The notes beneath the pieces were generated by a model. That model saw only the letters and a program-made list of their open reading frames with translations. It searched no databases and had not been told where the DNA came from. Of a stretch of DNA of 64,000 nucleotides, positions 22,474 through 34,300 are shown one piece after another (position 1 is the stretch's first letter; each line of letters starts with the position of its first letter). The DNA is from Hydractinia symbiolongicarpus. Its lineage: Eukaryota > Cnidaria > Hydrozoa > Anthoathecata > Hydractiniidae. Position numbers and translations under genes: made by a program. Where the stretch lies: contig NC_079883.1 of assembly GCF_029227915.1 (NCBI RefSeq), positions 17,486,001-17,550,000 of the forward strand, given 5' to 3'.

Positions 22474-25400
22474 AGCCATGGCGCAATGGAAAACCACTTG
22501 GGACGTCGTAGTCCATTGAGAGTGGAAGGATTAGATCGTTGGTAACCTGCGCAGGCACGTGGAACAACGTGGTATATGTATACGGACTTTTAATTGGCCG
22601 CAAAAGGCCATATTACAGCCTTTAGGGGCCAGGACACGTGTTTGACAGTGTTGTAAAGCCGTGGCGATATGGAAAACAACTTGGGACGTCGTAGTACTTT
22701 GAGAGTGGAAGGATAAGACCAATGATAACCTGCACAGGCACGTGCAACCACGTGATATACGTGTAAGGCCTTTATTAGGGTACAAGAGGCTATATTACAG
22801 ACCTTAGGGGCCTGTACCAGTAATTGTCGGCGTTATAACGCCATGACAACATGGTAAAAAACTTAGGACGTTGTAGTCCATTGAGAGTGGAAGGATTTGA
22901 CCAATAGTAACCTGTGCAGGCACGTGGAACAACGCGAATTGGGTGTACGGCCTTTATTAGGCTGCAAAAGGTCATATTACAGCCTTTAGAGACCTGTACA
23001 CGTAGTTGACGGTGTTATAAAGCTGTGGCGCAATTGCAAACAACTTGGGACATCGTAGTCCATTGAGAGTGGAAGGATAAGACCAATGATAACCTGCGCA
23101 GGCACGTGCAACCACGTGATATACGTGTAAGGCCTTTATTAGGGTACAAGAGGCTATATTACAGACCTTAGGGGCCTGTACACGTGACTGACGCTGTTAT
23201 AAAGCCATGGCGCAATGGAAAACCACTTGGGACGTCGTAGTCCATTAAGAGTGGAAGGATTAGACCATTGGTAACCTGCGCAGGCACGTGGAACAACGTC
23301 ATTTATGTATACGGACTTTAATTGGCCGCAAAAGGCCATATTACAGCCTTTAGGGGCCAGTACACGTGTTTGACGGTGTTGTAAAGCCGTGGCGATATGG
23401 AAAACAACTTGGGACGTCGTAGTCCTTTGAGAGTGGAAGGAGAAGACCAATGATAACCTGCGCAGGCACGTGCAACCACGTGATATACGTGTAAGGCCTT
23501 TATTAGGGTGCAAGAGGCTATATTACAGACCTTAGGGGCCTGTCCACGTGACTGACGCTGTTATAAAGCCATGGCGCAATGGAAAACCACTTGGGACGTC
23601 GTAGTCTATTGAGAGTGGAAGGATTAGACCATTGGTAACCTGCGCAGGCACGTGAAACAACTTGATTTGTGTATGCGGACTTTAATTGGCCGCAAAAGGC
23701 CATATTACAGCCTATAGGGGCCAGTACACGTGTTTGACGGTGTTGTAAAGCCGTGGCGATATGAAAAACAACTTGAGACGTCGTTTTCCTTTAAGAGTGG
23801 AAGGATAAGACCAATGATAACCTGCGCAGGCACGTGCAACCACGTGATATACGTGTAAGGCCTTTATTAGGGTACAAGAGGCTATATTATAGCCCTTAGG
23901 GGCCTGTACCTGTAATTGACGGCGTTATAACGCCATGACACAATGGTAAACAACTTGGGACGTCGTAGTCCATTGAGAGTGGAAGGATTAGACCAATAGT
24001 AACCTGGGCAGGCACGTGGAACAACGCGAATTGTGTGTACGGCCTTTATTGGGCTGCAAAAGGTCATATTACAGCCTTTAGAGACCTGTACACGTGGTTG
24101 ACGGTGTTATAAAGCTGTGGCGCAATTGCAAACAACTTGGGACGTCGTAGTCCATTGTGAGTACATGGACTAGTCCGATCATAACTTGCGCAGGCAAGTA
24201 GATCTACGTGATTCATGTGTACGGCCTCTATTAGGCACCAAAACGCCATGCCTTTAGAGGCCTGTACACGTGGCTGACTGTGTTATAAAGCCGCGGCGCA
24301 TTGGAAAACCACTTGGGACGTCGTAGTCCGTTGAGAGTGGAAGGATTACACCAATGCTAACCTGTGCAGGCACGTGCAACCACGTGATATACGTGTAAGG
24401 CCTTTATTAGGCTGCAAGAGGCCATATTGCGGTCGTTAGAGGCATGTACTCGTAGTTAACGGTGTTATAACGCCATGGCGCAATGGAAAACGACTTGGGA
24501 CGTCGTAGTCCATTGAGAGTGGAAGGATTAGACCAATGGTAACCTGCGCAGGCACGTGGAACAACGTGATTTATGTGTACAGACTTTATTAGGCCGCAAA
24601 AAGCCATATTACAGCCTTTAGGGGCCTGTACACGTGGTTGACGGTGTTGTAAAGCAGTGGCGCTATGGAAAACAACTTGGGACATCGTAGTCCATTGAGA
24701 GTGGAAAGATAAGACCAATGATAACCTGCACAGGCACGTGCAACCACGTGATATACGTGTGAGGCTTTTATTAGGGTACAAGAGGCTATATTACAGACCT
24801 TAGGGGCGTGTACACGTGTTTGACGGTGTTGTAAAGCCGTGGCAATATGGAAAACAACTTGGGACGTCGTAATCCTTTGAGAGTGGAGGGAATAGACCGA
24901 TCGTAACTCGCGCAGGCACGTGGAACAGCGCAATTTGTTTGTACGGCCTTTATTACGCTGCAAAAGGTCATATTACAGCCTTTGGAGGCCTGTACACGTG
25001 GTTGACGGTGTTATAAAGCTGTGGCGCAATTGCAAACAACTTGGCACGTCGTAGTCCATTGAGAGTGGAAGGACTACACCAATGCTAACCTGCGCAGGCA
25101 CGTGCATCCACGTGATATACGTGTAAGGCCGTTATTATGGGTACAAGAGGTTATAATACAGCGCTTAGGGGCCTGTACCTGTAATTGACGGCGTTATAAC
25201 GCCATGAGACAATGGTAAACAACTTGGGACGTCGTAGTCCATTGAGAGTGGAGGGATTAGACCAATGGTAACCTGCGCAGGCACGTGGAACAACGTGATT
25301 TATGTGTACAGACTTTATTAGGCCGCAAAAAGCCATATTACAGCCTTTAGGGGCCTGTACACGTGGTTGACGGTGTTGTAAAGCCGTGGCGCTATGGAAA

Positions 25401-26104
25401 ACAACTTGGGACATCGTAGTCCATTGAGAGTGGAAAGATAAGACCAATGATAACCTGCTCAGGCACGTGCAACCACGTGATATACGTGTAAGGCCTTTAT
25501 TCTGGGTACAAGAGGCTATATTACAGCCCTTAGGGGCCTGTACCTGTAATTGACGGCGTTATAACGCCATGACACAATGGTAAACAACTTGGGACGTCGT
25601 AGTCCATTGAGAGTGGAAGGATTAGACCAATAGTAACCTGCGCAGGCACGTGGAACAACGCAAATTGGGTGTACGGCCTTTATTAGGCTGCAAAAGGTCA
25701 TATTACAGCCTTTAAAGACCTGTACACGTGGTTGACGGTGTTATAAAGCTGTGGCGCAATTGCAAACAACTTGGGACGTCGTAGTCCATTGTGAGTACAT
25801 GGACTAGTCCGATCATAACTTGCGCAGGCAAGTGGATCTACGTGATTCATGTGTACGGCCTCTATTAGGCAGCAAAACGCCATGCCTTTAGAGGCCTGTA
25901 CACGTGGCTGACTGTTTTATAAAGCCGTGGCGCATTGGAAAACCACTTGGAACGTCGTAGTACTTTGAGAGTGGAAGGATTAGACCAATGGTAACCTGCA
26001 CAGGCACGTGCAACCACGTGATATACGTGTAAGGCCTTTATTAGGGTACAAGAGGCTATATTACAGACCTTAGGGGCCTGTACACGTGACTGACGCTGTT
26101 ATAA
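22474..26104. repeat. Variable segment of superblock B
   Basis: The first ~250 bases match 5089-5340 (gatcgttgg and gtggtatatg variants). From about 22724 the segment follows 10214 onward at offset 12510, then 13280 onward at offset 11970. It is thus the second copy of the variable segment, shortened by 540 bp (about three monomers, one of them a 176-bp unit) at 25222-25252. C units lie near 24168 and 25802. Confidence 0.75.
25222..25252. other. Recombination junction of a 540-bp deletion
   Basis: Left of this tract the sequence follows 12691 onward (gccatgagacaatgg). Right of it, it follows 13281 onward (gagggattagaccaatgg). The 31-bp tract itself is identical in both parents and is the conserved acttggg...gagagtgga block. 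The loss relative to 12712-13251 is 540 bp in register with the monomer phase, as expected for unequal crossing-over. Confidence 0.8.
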
Positions 26105-29100
26105 AGCCATGGCGCAATGGAAAACCACTTGGGACGTCGTAGTCCATTGAGAGTGGAAGGATTAGACCGTTGGTAACCTGCGCAGGCACGTGGAACAACG
26201 TGATTTATGTATACGGACTTTTAATTGGCCGCAAAAGGCCATATTACAGCCTTTAGGGGCCAGGACACGTGTTTGACAGTGTTGTAAAGCCGTGGCGATA
26301 TGGAAAACAACTTGGGACGTCGTAGTACTTTGAGAGTGGAAGGATAAGACCAATGATAACCTGCGCAGGCACGTGCAACCACGTGATATACGTGTAAGGC
26401 CTTTATTAGGGTACAAGAGGCTATATTACAGACCTTAGGGGCCTGTACCAGTAATTGTCGGCGTTATAACGCCATGACAACATGGTAAAAAACTTAGGAC
26501 GTTGTAGTCCATTGAGAGTGGAAGGATTTGACCAATAGTAACCTGTGCAGGCACGTGGAACAACGCGAATTGGGTTTACGGCCTTTATTAGGCTGCAAAA
26601 GGTCATATTACAGCCTTTAGAGACCTGTACACGTAGTTGACGGTGTTATAAAGCTGTGGCGCAATTGCAAACAACTTGGGACATTGTAGTCCATTGAGAG
26701 TGGAAGGATAAGACCAATGATAACCTGCGCAGGCACGTGCAACCACGTGATATACGTGTAAGGCCTTTACTAGGGTACAAGAGGCTATATTACAGACCTT
26801 AGGGGCCTGTACACGTGACTGACGCTGTTATAAAGCCATGGCGCAATGGAAAACCACTTGGGACGTCGTAGTCCATTAAGAGTGGAAGGATTAGACCATT
26901 GGTAACCTGCGCAGGCACGTGGAACAACGTCATTTATGTATACGGACTTTAATTGGCCGCAAAAGGCCATATTACAGCCTTTAGGGGCCAGTACACGTGT
27001 TTGACGGTGTTGTAAAGCCGTGGCGATATGGAAAACAACTTGGGACGTCGTAGTCCTTTGAGAGTGGAAGGAGAAGACCAATGATAACCTGCGCAGGCAC
27101 GTGCAACCACGTGATATACGTGTAAGGCCTTTATTAGGGTGCAAGAGGCTATATTACAGACCTTAGGGGCCTGTCCACGTGACTGACGATGTTATAAAGC
27201 CATGGCGCAATGGAAAACCACTTGGGACGTCGTAGTCTATTGAGAGTGGAAGGATTAGACCATTGGTAACCCGCGCAGGCACGTGAAACAACGTGATTTG
27301 TGTATGCGGACTTTAATTGGCCGCAAAAGGCCATATTACAGCCTATAGGGGCCAGTACACGTGTTTGACGGTGTTGTAAAGCCGTGGAGATATGAAAAAC
27401 AACTTGGGACGTCGTTTTCCTTTGAGAGTGGAAGGATAAGACCAATGATAACCTGCGCAGGCACGTGCAACCACGTGATATACGTGTAAGGCCTTTATTA
27501 GGGTACAAGAGGCTATATTATAGCCCTTAGGGGCCTGTACCTGTAATTGACGGCGTTATAACGCCATGACACAATGGTAAACAACTTGGGACGTCGTAGT
27601 CCATTGAGAGTGGAAGGATTAGACCAATGGTAACCTGCGCAGGCACGTGGAACAACGCGAATTGGGTGTACGGCCTTTATTAGGCTGCAAAAGGTCATAT
27701 TACAGCCTTTAGAGACCTGTACACGTGGTTGACGGTGTTATAAAGCTGTGGCGCAATTGCAAACAACTTGAGACGTCGTAGTCCATTGTGAGTACATTGA
27801 CTAGTCCGATCATAACTTGCGCAGGCAAGTGGATCTACGTGATTCATGTGTACGGCCTCTATTAGGCAGCAAAAGGCCATGCCTTTAGAGGCCTGTACAC
27901 GTGGCTGACTGTTTTATAAAGCCATGGTGCATTGGAAAACCACTTGGAACGTCGTAATCTGCTGAGAGTGGAAGGATTACACCAATGCTAACCTGTGCAG
28001 GCACGTGCAACCACGTGATATACGTGTAAGGCCTTTATTAGGCTGCAAGAGGCCATATTGCAGTCTCTAGAGGCATGTACTTGTAGTTAATGGTGTTATA
28101 ACGCCATGGCGCAATGGAAAACGACCTGGGACGTCGTAGTCCATTGAGAGTGGAAGGATTAGACCAATGGTAACCTGCACAGGCATGTGCAACCACGTGA
28201 TATACGTGTAAGGCCTTTATTAGGGTACAAGAGGCTATATTACAGACCTTAGGGGCCTGTACACGTGGTTGACAGTGTTGTAAAGCCGTGGCGATATGGA
28301 AAACAACTTGGGACGTCGTAGTACTTTGAGAGTGGAAGGATAAGACCAATGATAACCTGCGCAGGCACGTGCAACCACGTGATATACGTGTAAGGCCTTT
28401 ATTAGGGTACAAGAGGCTATATTACAGACCTTAGGGGCCTGTACCAGTAATTGTCGGCGTTATAACGCCATGACAACATGGTAAAAAACTTAGGACGTTG
28501 TAGTCCATTGAGAGTGGAAGGATTTGACCAATAGTAACCTGTGCAGGCACGTGGAACAACGCGAATTGGGTGTACGGCCTTTATTAGGCTGCAAAAGGTC
28601 ATATTACAGCCTTTAGAGACCTGTACACGTAGTTGACGGTGTTATAAAGCTGTGGCGCAATTGCAAACAACTTGGGACATGGTAGTCCATTGAGAGTGGA
28701 AGGATAAGACCAATGATAACCTGCGCAGGCACGTGCAACCACGTGATATACGTGTAAGGCCTTTACTAGGGTACAAGAGGCTATATTACAGACCTTAGGG
28801 GCCTGTACACGTGACTGACGCTGTTATAAAGCCATGGCGCAATGGAAAACCACTTGGGACGTCGTAGTCCATTAAGAGTGGAAGGATTAGGCCATTGGTA
28901 ACCTGCGCAGGCACGTGGAACAACGTCATTTATGTATACGGACTTTAATTGGCCGCAAAAGGCCATATTACAGCCTTTAGGGGCCAGTACACGTGTTTGA
29001 CGGTGTTGTAAAGCCGTGGCGATATGGAAAATAACTTGGGACGTCGTAGTCCTTTGAGAGTGGAAGGAGAAGACCAATGATAACCTGCGCAGGCACGTGC

Positions 29101-30462
29101 AACCACGTGATATACGTGTAAGACCTTTATTAGGGTGCAAGTGGCTATATTACAGACCTTAGGGGCCTGTCCACGTGACTGACGCTGTTATAAAGCCATG
29201 GCGCAATGGAAAACCACTTGGGACGTCGTAGTCTATTGAGAGTGGAAGGATTAGACCATTGGTAACCTGCGCAGGCACGTGAAACAACGTGATTTGTGTA
29301 TGCGGACTTTAATTGGCCGCAAAAGGCCATATTACAGCCTTTAGGGGCCAGTACACGTGTTTGACGGTGTTGTAAAGCCTTGGCGATATGAAAAACAACT
29401 TGGGACGTCGTAGTCCTTTGAGAGTGGAAGGATAAGACCAATGATAACCTGCGCAGGCACTTGCAACCACGTGATATACGTGTAAGGCCTTTATTAGGGT
29501 ACAAGAGGCTATATTACAGACCTTAGGGGCCTGTACACGTGTTTGACGGTGTTGTAAAGCCGTGGTGATATGGAAAACAACTTGGGACGTCGTAGTCCTT
29601 CGAGAGTGGAGGGATTAGACCGATCGTAACTCGCGCAGGCACGTGGAACAGCGCAATTTGTGTGTACGGCCTTTATTAGGCTGCAAAAAGTCATATTACA
29701 GCCTTTGAAGGCCTGTACACGTGGTTGACGGTGTTATAAAGCTAAGGCGCAATTGCAAACAACTTGGGACGTCGTAGTCCATTGAGAGTGGAAGGATTAC
29801 ACCAATGCTAACCTGCGCAGGCACGTGCAACCACGTGATATACGTGTAAGGCCTTTATTATGGGTACAAGAGGCTATATTACTGCCCTTAGGGGCCCGTA
29901 CCTGTAATTGACGGCGTTATAACGCCATGAGACAATGGTAAACAACTTGGGACGTCGTAGTCCATTGAGAGTGGAAGGATTAGACCAATAGTAACCTGTG
30001 CAGGCACGTGGAACAACGCGAATTGTGTGTACGGCCTTTATTAGGCTGCAAAAGATCATATTACAGCCTTTAGAGACCTGTACACGTGGTTGACGGTGTT
30101 ATAAAGCTGTGGCGCAATTGCAAACAACTTGGGACGTCGTAGTCCATTGTGAGTACATGGACTAGTCCAATCATAACTTGCGCAGGCAAGTGGATCTACG
30201 TGATTCATGTGTACGGCCTCTATTAGGCAGCAAAACGCCATGCCTTTAGAGGCCTGTACACGTGGCTGACTGTTTTATAAAGCCGTGGCGCATTGGAAAA
30301 CCACTTGGAACGTCGTAGTACTTTGAGAGTGGAAGGATTAGACCAATGGTAACCTGCACAGGCACGTGCAACCACGTGATATACGTGTAAGGCCTTTATT
30401 AGGGTACAAGAGGCTATATTACAGACCTTAGGGGCCTGTACACGTGACTGACGCTGTTATAA
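26105..30462. repeat. 24-mer HOR unit U4 (4358 bp)
   Basis: Full-length 24-monomer unit with constant offset 4358 to U5 and 11970-11976 to U1. C units lie near 27800 and 30159. Private differences include gacgatgtt near 27188, gtggagatatg near 27386 and a retained aaagccatggtgc near 27920 where U1 and U2 have the 6-bp deletion. It is the best reference copy of this HOR in the window. Confidence 0.85.
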
Positions 30463-33400
30463 AGCCATGGCGCAATGGAAAACCACTTGGGACGTCGTAG
30501 TCCATTGAGAGTGGAAGTATTAGACCGTTGGTAACCTGCGCAGGCACGTGGAACAACGTGATTTATGTATACGGACTTTTAATTGGCCGCAAAAGGCCAT
30601 ATTACAGCCTTTAGGGGCCAGGACACGTGTTTGACAGTGTTGTAAAGCCGTGGCGATATGGAAAACAACTTGGGACGTCGTAGTACTTTGAGAGTGGAAG
30701 GATAAGACCAATGATAACCTGCGCAGGCACGTGCAACCACGTGATATACGTGTAAGGCCTTTATTAGGGTACAAGAGGCTATATTACAGACCTTAGGGGC
30801 CTGTACCAGTAATTGTCGGCGTTATAACGCCATGACAACATGGTAAAAAACTTAGGACGTTGTAGTCCATTGAGAGTGGAAGGATTTGACCAATAGTAAC
30901 CTGTGCAGGCACGTGGAACAACGCGAATTGGGTTTACGGCCTTTATTAGGCTGCAAAAGGTCATATTACAGCCTTTAGAGACCTGTACACGTAGTTGACG
31001 GTGTTATAAAGCTGTGGCGCAATTGCAAACAACTTGGGACATTGTAGTCCATTGAGAGTGGAAGGATAAGACCAATGATAACCTGCGCAGGCACGTGCAA
31101 CCACGTGATATACGTGTAAGGCCTTTACTAGGGTACAAGAGGCTATATTACAGACCTTAGGGGCCTGTACACGTGACTGACGCTGTTATAAAGCCATGGC
31201 GCAATGGAAAACCACTTGGGACGTCGTAGTCCATTAAGAGTGGAAGGATTAGACCATTGGTAACCTGCGCAGGCACGTGGAACAACGTCATTTATGTATA
31301 CGGACTTTAATTGGCCGCAAAAGGCCATATTACAGCCTTTAGGGGCCAGTACACGTGTTTGACGGTGTTGTAAAGCCGTGGCGATATGGAAAACAACTTG
31401 GGACGTCGTAGTCCTTTGAGAGTGGAAGGAGAAGACCAATGATAACCTGCGCAGGCACGTGCAACCACGTGATATACGTGTAAGGCCTTTATTAGGGTGC
31501 AAGAGGCTATATTACAGACCTTAGGGGCCTGTCCACGTGACTGACGCTGTTATAAAGCCATGGCGCAATGGAAAACCACTTGGGACGTCGTAGTCTATTG
31601 AGAGTGGAAGGATTAGACCATTGGTAACCCGCGCAGGCACGTGAAACAACGTGATTTGTGTATGCGGACTTTAATTGGCCGCAAAAGGCCATATTACAGC
31701 CTATAGGGGCCAGTACACGTGTTTGACGGTGTTGTAAAGCCGTGGCGATATGAAAAACAACTTGGGACGTCGTTTTCCTTTGAGAATAGAAGGATAGGAC
31801 CAATGATAACCTGCGCAGGCACGTGCAACCACGTGATATACGTGTAAGGCCTTTATTAGGGTACAAGAGGCTATATTATAGCCCTTAGGGGCCTGTACCT
31901 GTAATTGATGGCGTTATAACGCCATGACACAATGGTAAACAACTTGGGACGTCGTAGTCCATTGAGAGTGGAAGGATTAGACCAATGGTAACCTGCGCAG
32001 GCACGTGGAACAACGCGAATTGGGTGTACGGCCTTTATTAGGCTGCAAAAGGTCATATTACAGCCTTTAGAGACCTGTACACGTGGTTGACGGTGTTATA
32101 AAGCTGTGGCGCAATTGCAAACAACTTGGGACGTCGTAGTCCATTGTGAGTACATTGACTAGTCCGATCATAACTTGCGCAGGCAAGTGGATCTACGTGA
32201 TTCATGTGTACGGCCTCTATTAGGCAGCAAAAGGCCATGCCTTTAGAGGCCTGTACACGTGGCTGACTGTTTTATAAAGCCATGGCGCATTGGAAAACCA
32301 CTTGGAACGTCGTAATCTGCTGAGAGTGGAAGGATTACACCAATGCTAACCTGTGCAGGCACGTGCAACCACGTGATATACGTGTAAGGCCTTTATTAGG
32401 CTGCAAGAGGCCATATTGCAGTCTCTAGAGGCATGTACTTGTAGTTAATGGTGTTATAACGCCATGGCGCAATGGAAAACGACCTGGGACGTCGTAGTCC
32501 ATTGAGAGTGGAAGGATTAGACCAATGGTAACCTGCACAGGCATGTGCAACCACGTGATATACGTGTAAGGCCTTTATTAGGGTACAAGAGCCTATATTA
32601 CAGACCTTAGGGGCCTGTACACGTGGTTGACAGTGTTGTAAAGCCGTGGCGATATGGAAAACAACTTGGGACGTCGTAGTACTTTGAGAGTGGAAGGATA
32701 AGACCAATGATAACCTGCGCAGGCACGTGCAACCACGTGATATACGTGTAAGGCCTTTATTAGGGTACAAGAGGCTATATTACAGACCTTAGGGGCCTGT
32801 ACCAGTAATTGTCGGCGTTATAACGCCATGACAACATGGTAAAAAACTTAGGACGTTGTAGTCCATTGAGAGTGGAAGGATTTGACCAATAGTAACCTGT
32901 GCAGGCACGTGGAACAACGCGAATTGGGTGTACGGCCTTTATTAGGCTGCAAAAGGTCATATTACAGCCTTTAGAGACCTGTACACGTAGTTGACGGTGT
33001 TATAAAGCTGTGGCGCAATTGCAAACAACTTGGGACATCGTAGTCCATTGAGAGTGGAAGGATAAGACCAATGATAACCTGCGCAGGCACGTGCAACCAC
33101 GTGATATACGTGTAAGGCCTTTACTAGGGTACAAGAGGCTATATTACAGACCTTAGGGGCCTGTACACGTGACTGACGCTGTTATAAAGCCATGGCGCAA
33201 TGGAAAACCACTTGGGACGTCGTAGTCCATTAAGAGTTGAAGGATTAGACCATTGGTAACCTGCGCAGGCACGTGGAACAACGTCATTTATGTATACGGA
33301 CTTTAATTGGCCGCAAAAGGCCATATTACAGCCTTTAGGGGCCAGTACACGTGTTTAAAGGTGTTGTAAAGCCGTGGCGATATGGAAAACAACTTGGGAC

Positions 33401-34300
33401 GTCGTAGTCCTTTGAGAGTGGAAGGAGAAGACCAATGATAACCTGCGCAGGCACGTGCAACCACGTGATATACGTGTAAGACCTTTATTAGGGTGCAAGT
33501 GGCTATATTACAGACCTTAGGGGCCTGTCCACGTGACTGACGCTGTTATAAAGCCATGGCGCAATGGAAAACCACTTGGGACGTCGTAGTCTATTGAGAG
33601 TGGAAGGATTAGACCATTGGTAACCTGCGCAGGCACGTGAAACAACGTGATTTGTGTATGCGGACTTTAATTGGCCGCAAAAGGAGAAGACCAATGAAAA
33701 CCTGCGCAGGCACGTGCAACCACGTGATATACATGTAAGGCCTTTATTAGGGTACAAGAGGCTATATTATAGCCCTTAGGGGCCTGTACCTGTAATTGAC
33801 GGCGTTATAACGCCATGACACAATGGTAAACAACTTGGGACGTCGTAGTCCATTGAGAGTGGAAGGATTAGACCAATAGTAACCTGCGCAGGCACGTGGA
33901 ACAACGCGAATTGGGTGTACGGCCTTTATTAGGCTGCAAAAGGACATATTACAGCCTTTAGAGACCTTTACACGTGGTTGACGGTGTTATAAAGCTGTGG
34001 CGCAATTGCAAACAACTTGGGACGTCGTAGTCCATTGTGAGTACATTGACTAGTCCGATCATAACTTGCGCAGGCAAGTGGATCTACGTGATTCATGTGT
34101 ACGGCCTCTATTAGGCAGCAAAAGGTCATGCCTTTAGAGGCCTGTACACGTGGCTGACTGTTTTATAAAGCCGTGGCGCATTGGAAAACCACTTGGAACG
34201 TCGTAATCCGCTGAGAGTGGAAGGATTACACCAATGCTAACCTGTGCAGGCACGTGTAACCACGTGATATACGTGTAAGGCCTTTATTAGGCTGCAAGAG
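30463..34300. repeat. 24-mer HOR unit U5, right end rearranged
   Basis: Follows U4 at offset 4358 to about 33690, with private changes such as gagaatagaaggatagg near 31783 and gtttaaaggtg near 33354. At 33681-33690 a 105-bp loss occurs. After it the sequence resembles 31860-32345 instead of the expected U4 continuation. Near 34300 a D-type start (ctgcaagaggccat) is fused to the acagcctataggggcc start of a different monomer. The regular HOR register ends here. Confidence 0.75.
33676..33695. other. 105-bp deletion / fusion junction inside U5
   Basis: The sequence reads ccgcaaaaggagaagacc, joining the ggccgcaaaagg end of one monomer directly to the gaaggagaagacc middle of another. The dimer here spans 259 bp where its relatives span 364 bp, so 105 bp are gone. 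The endpoints share only agg. Unlike the other junctions this is not in register, which points to a non-homologous or microhomology event. Confidence 0.75.
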
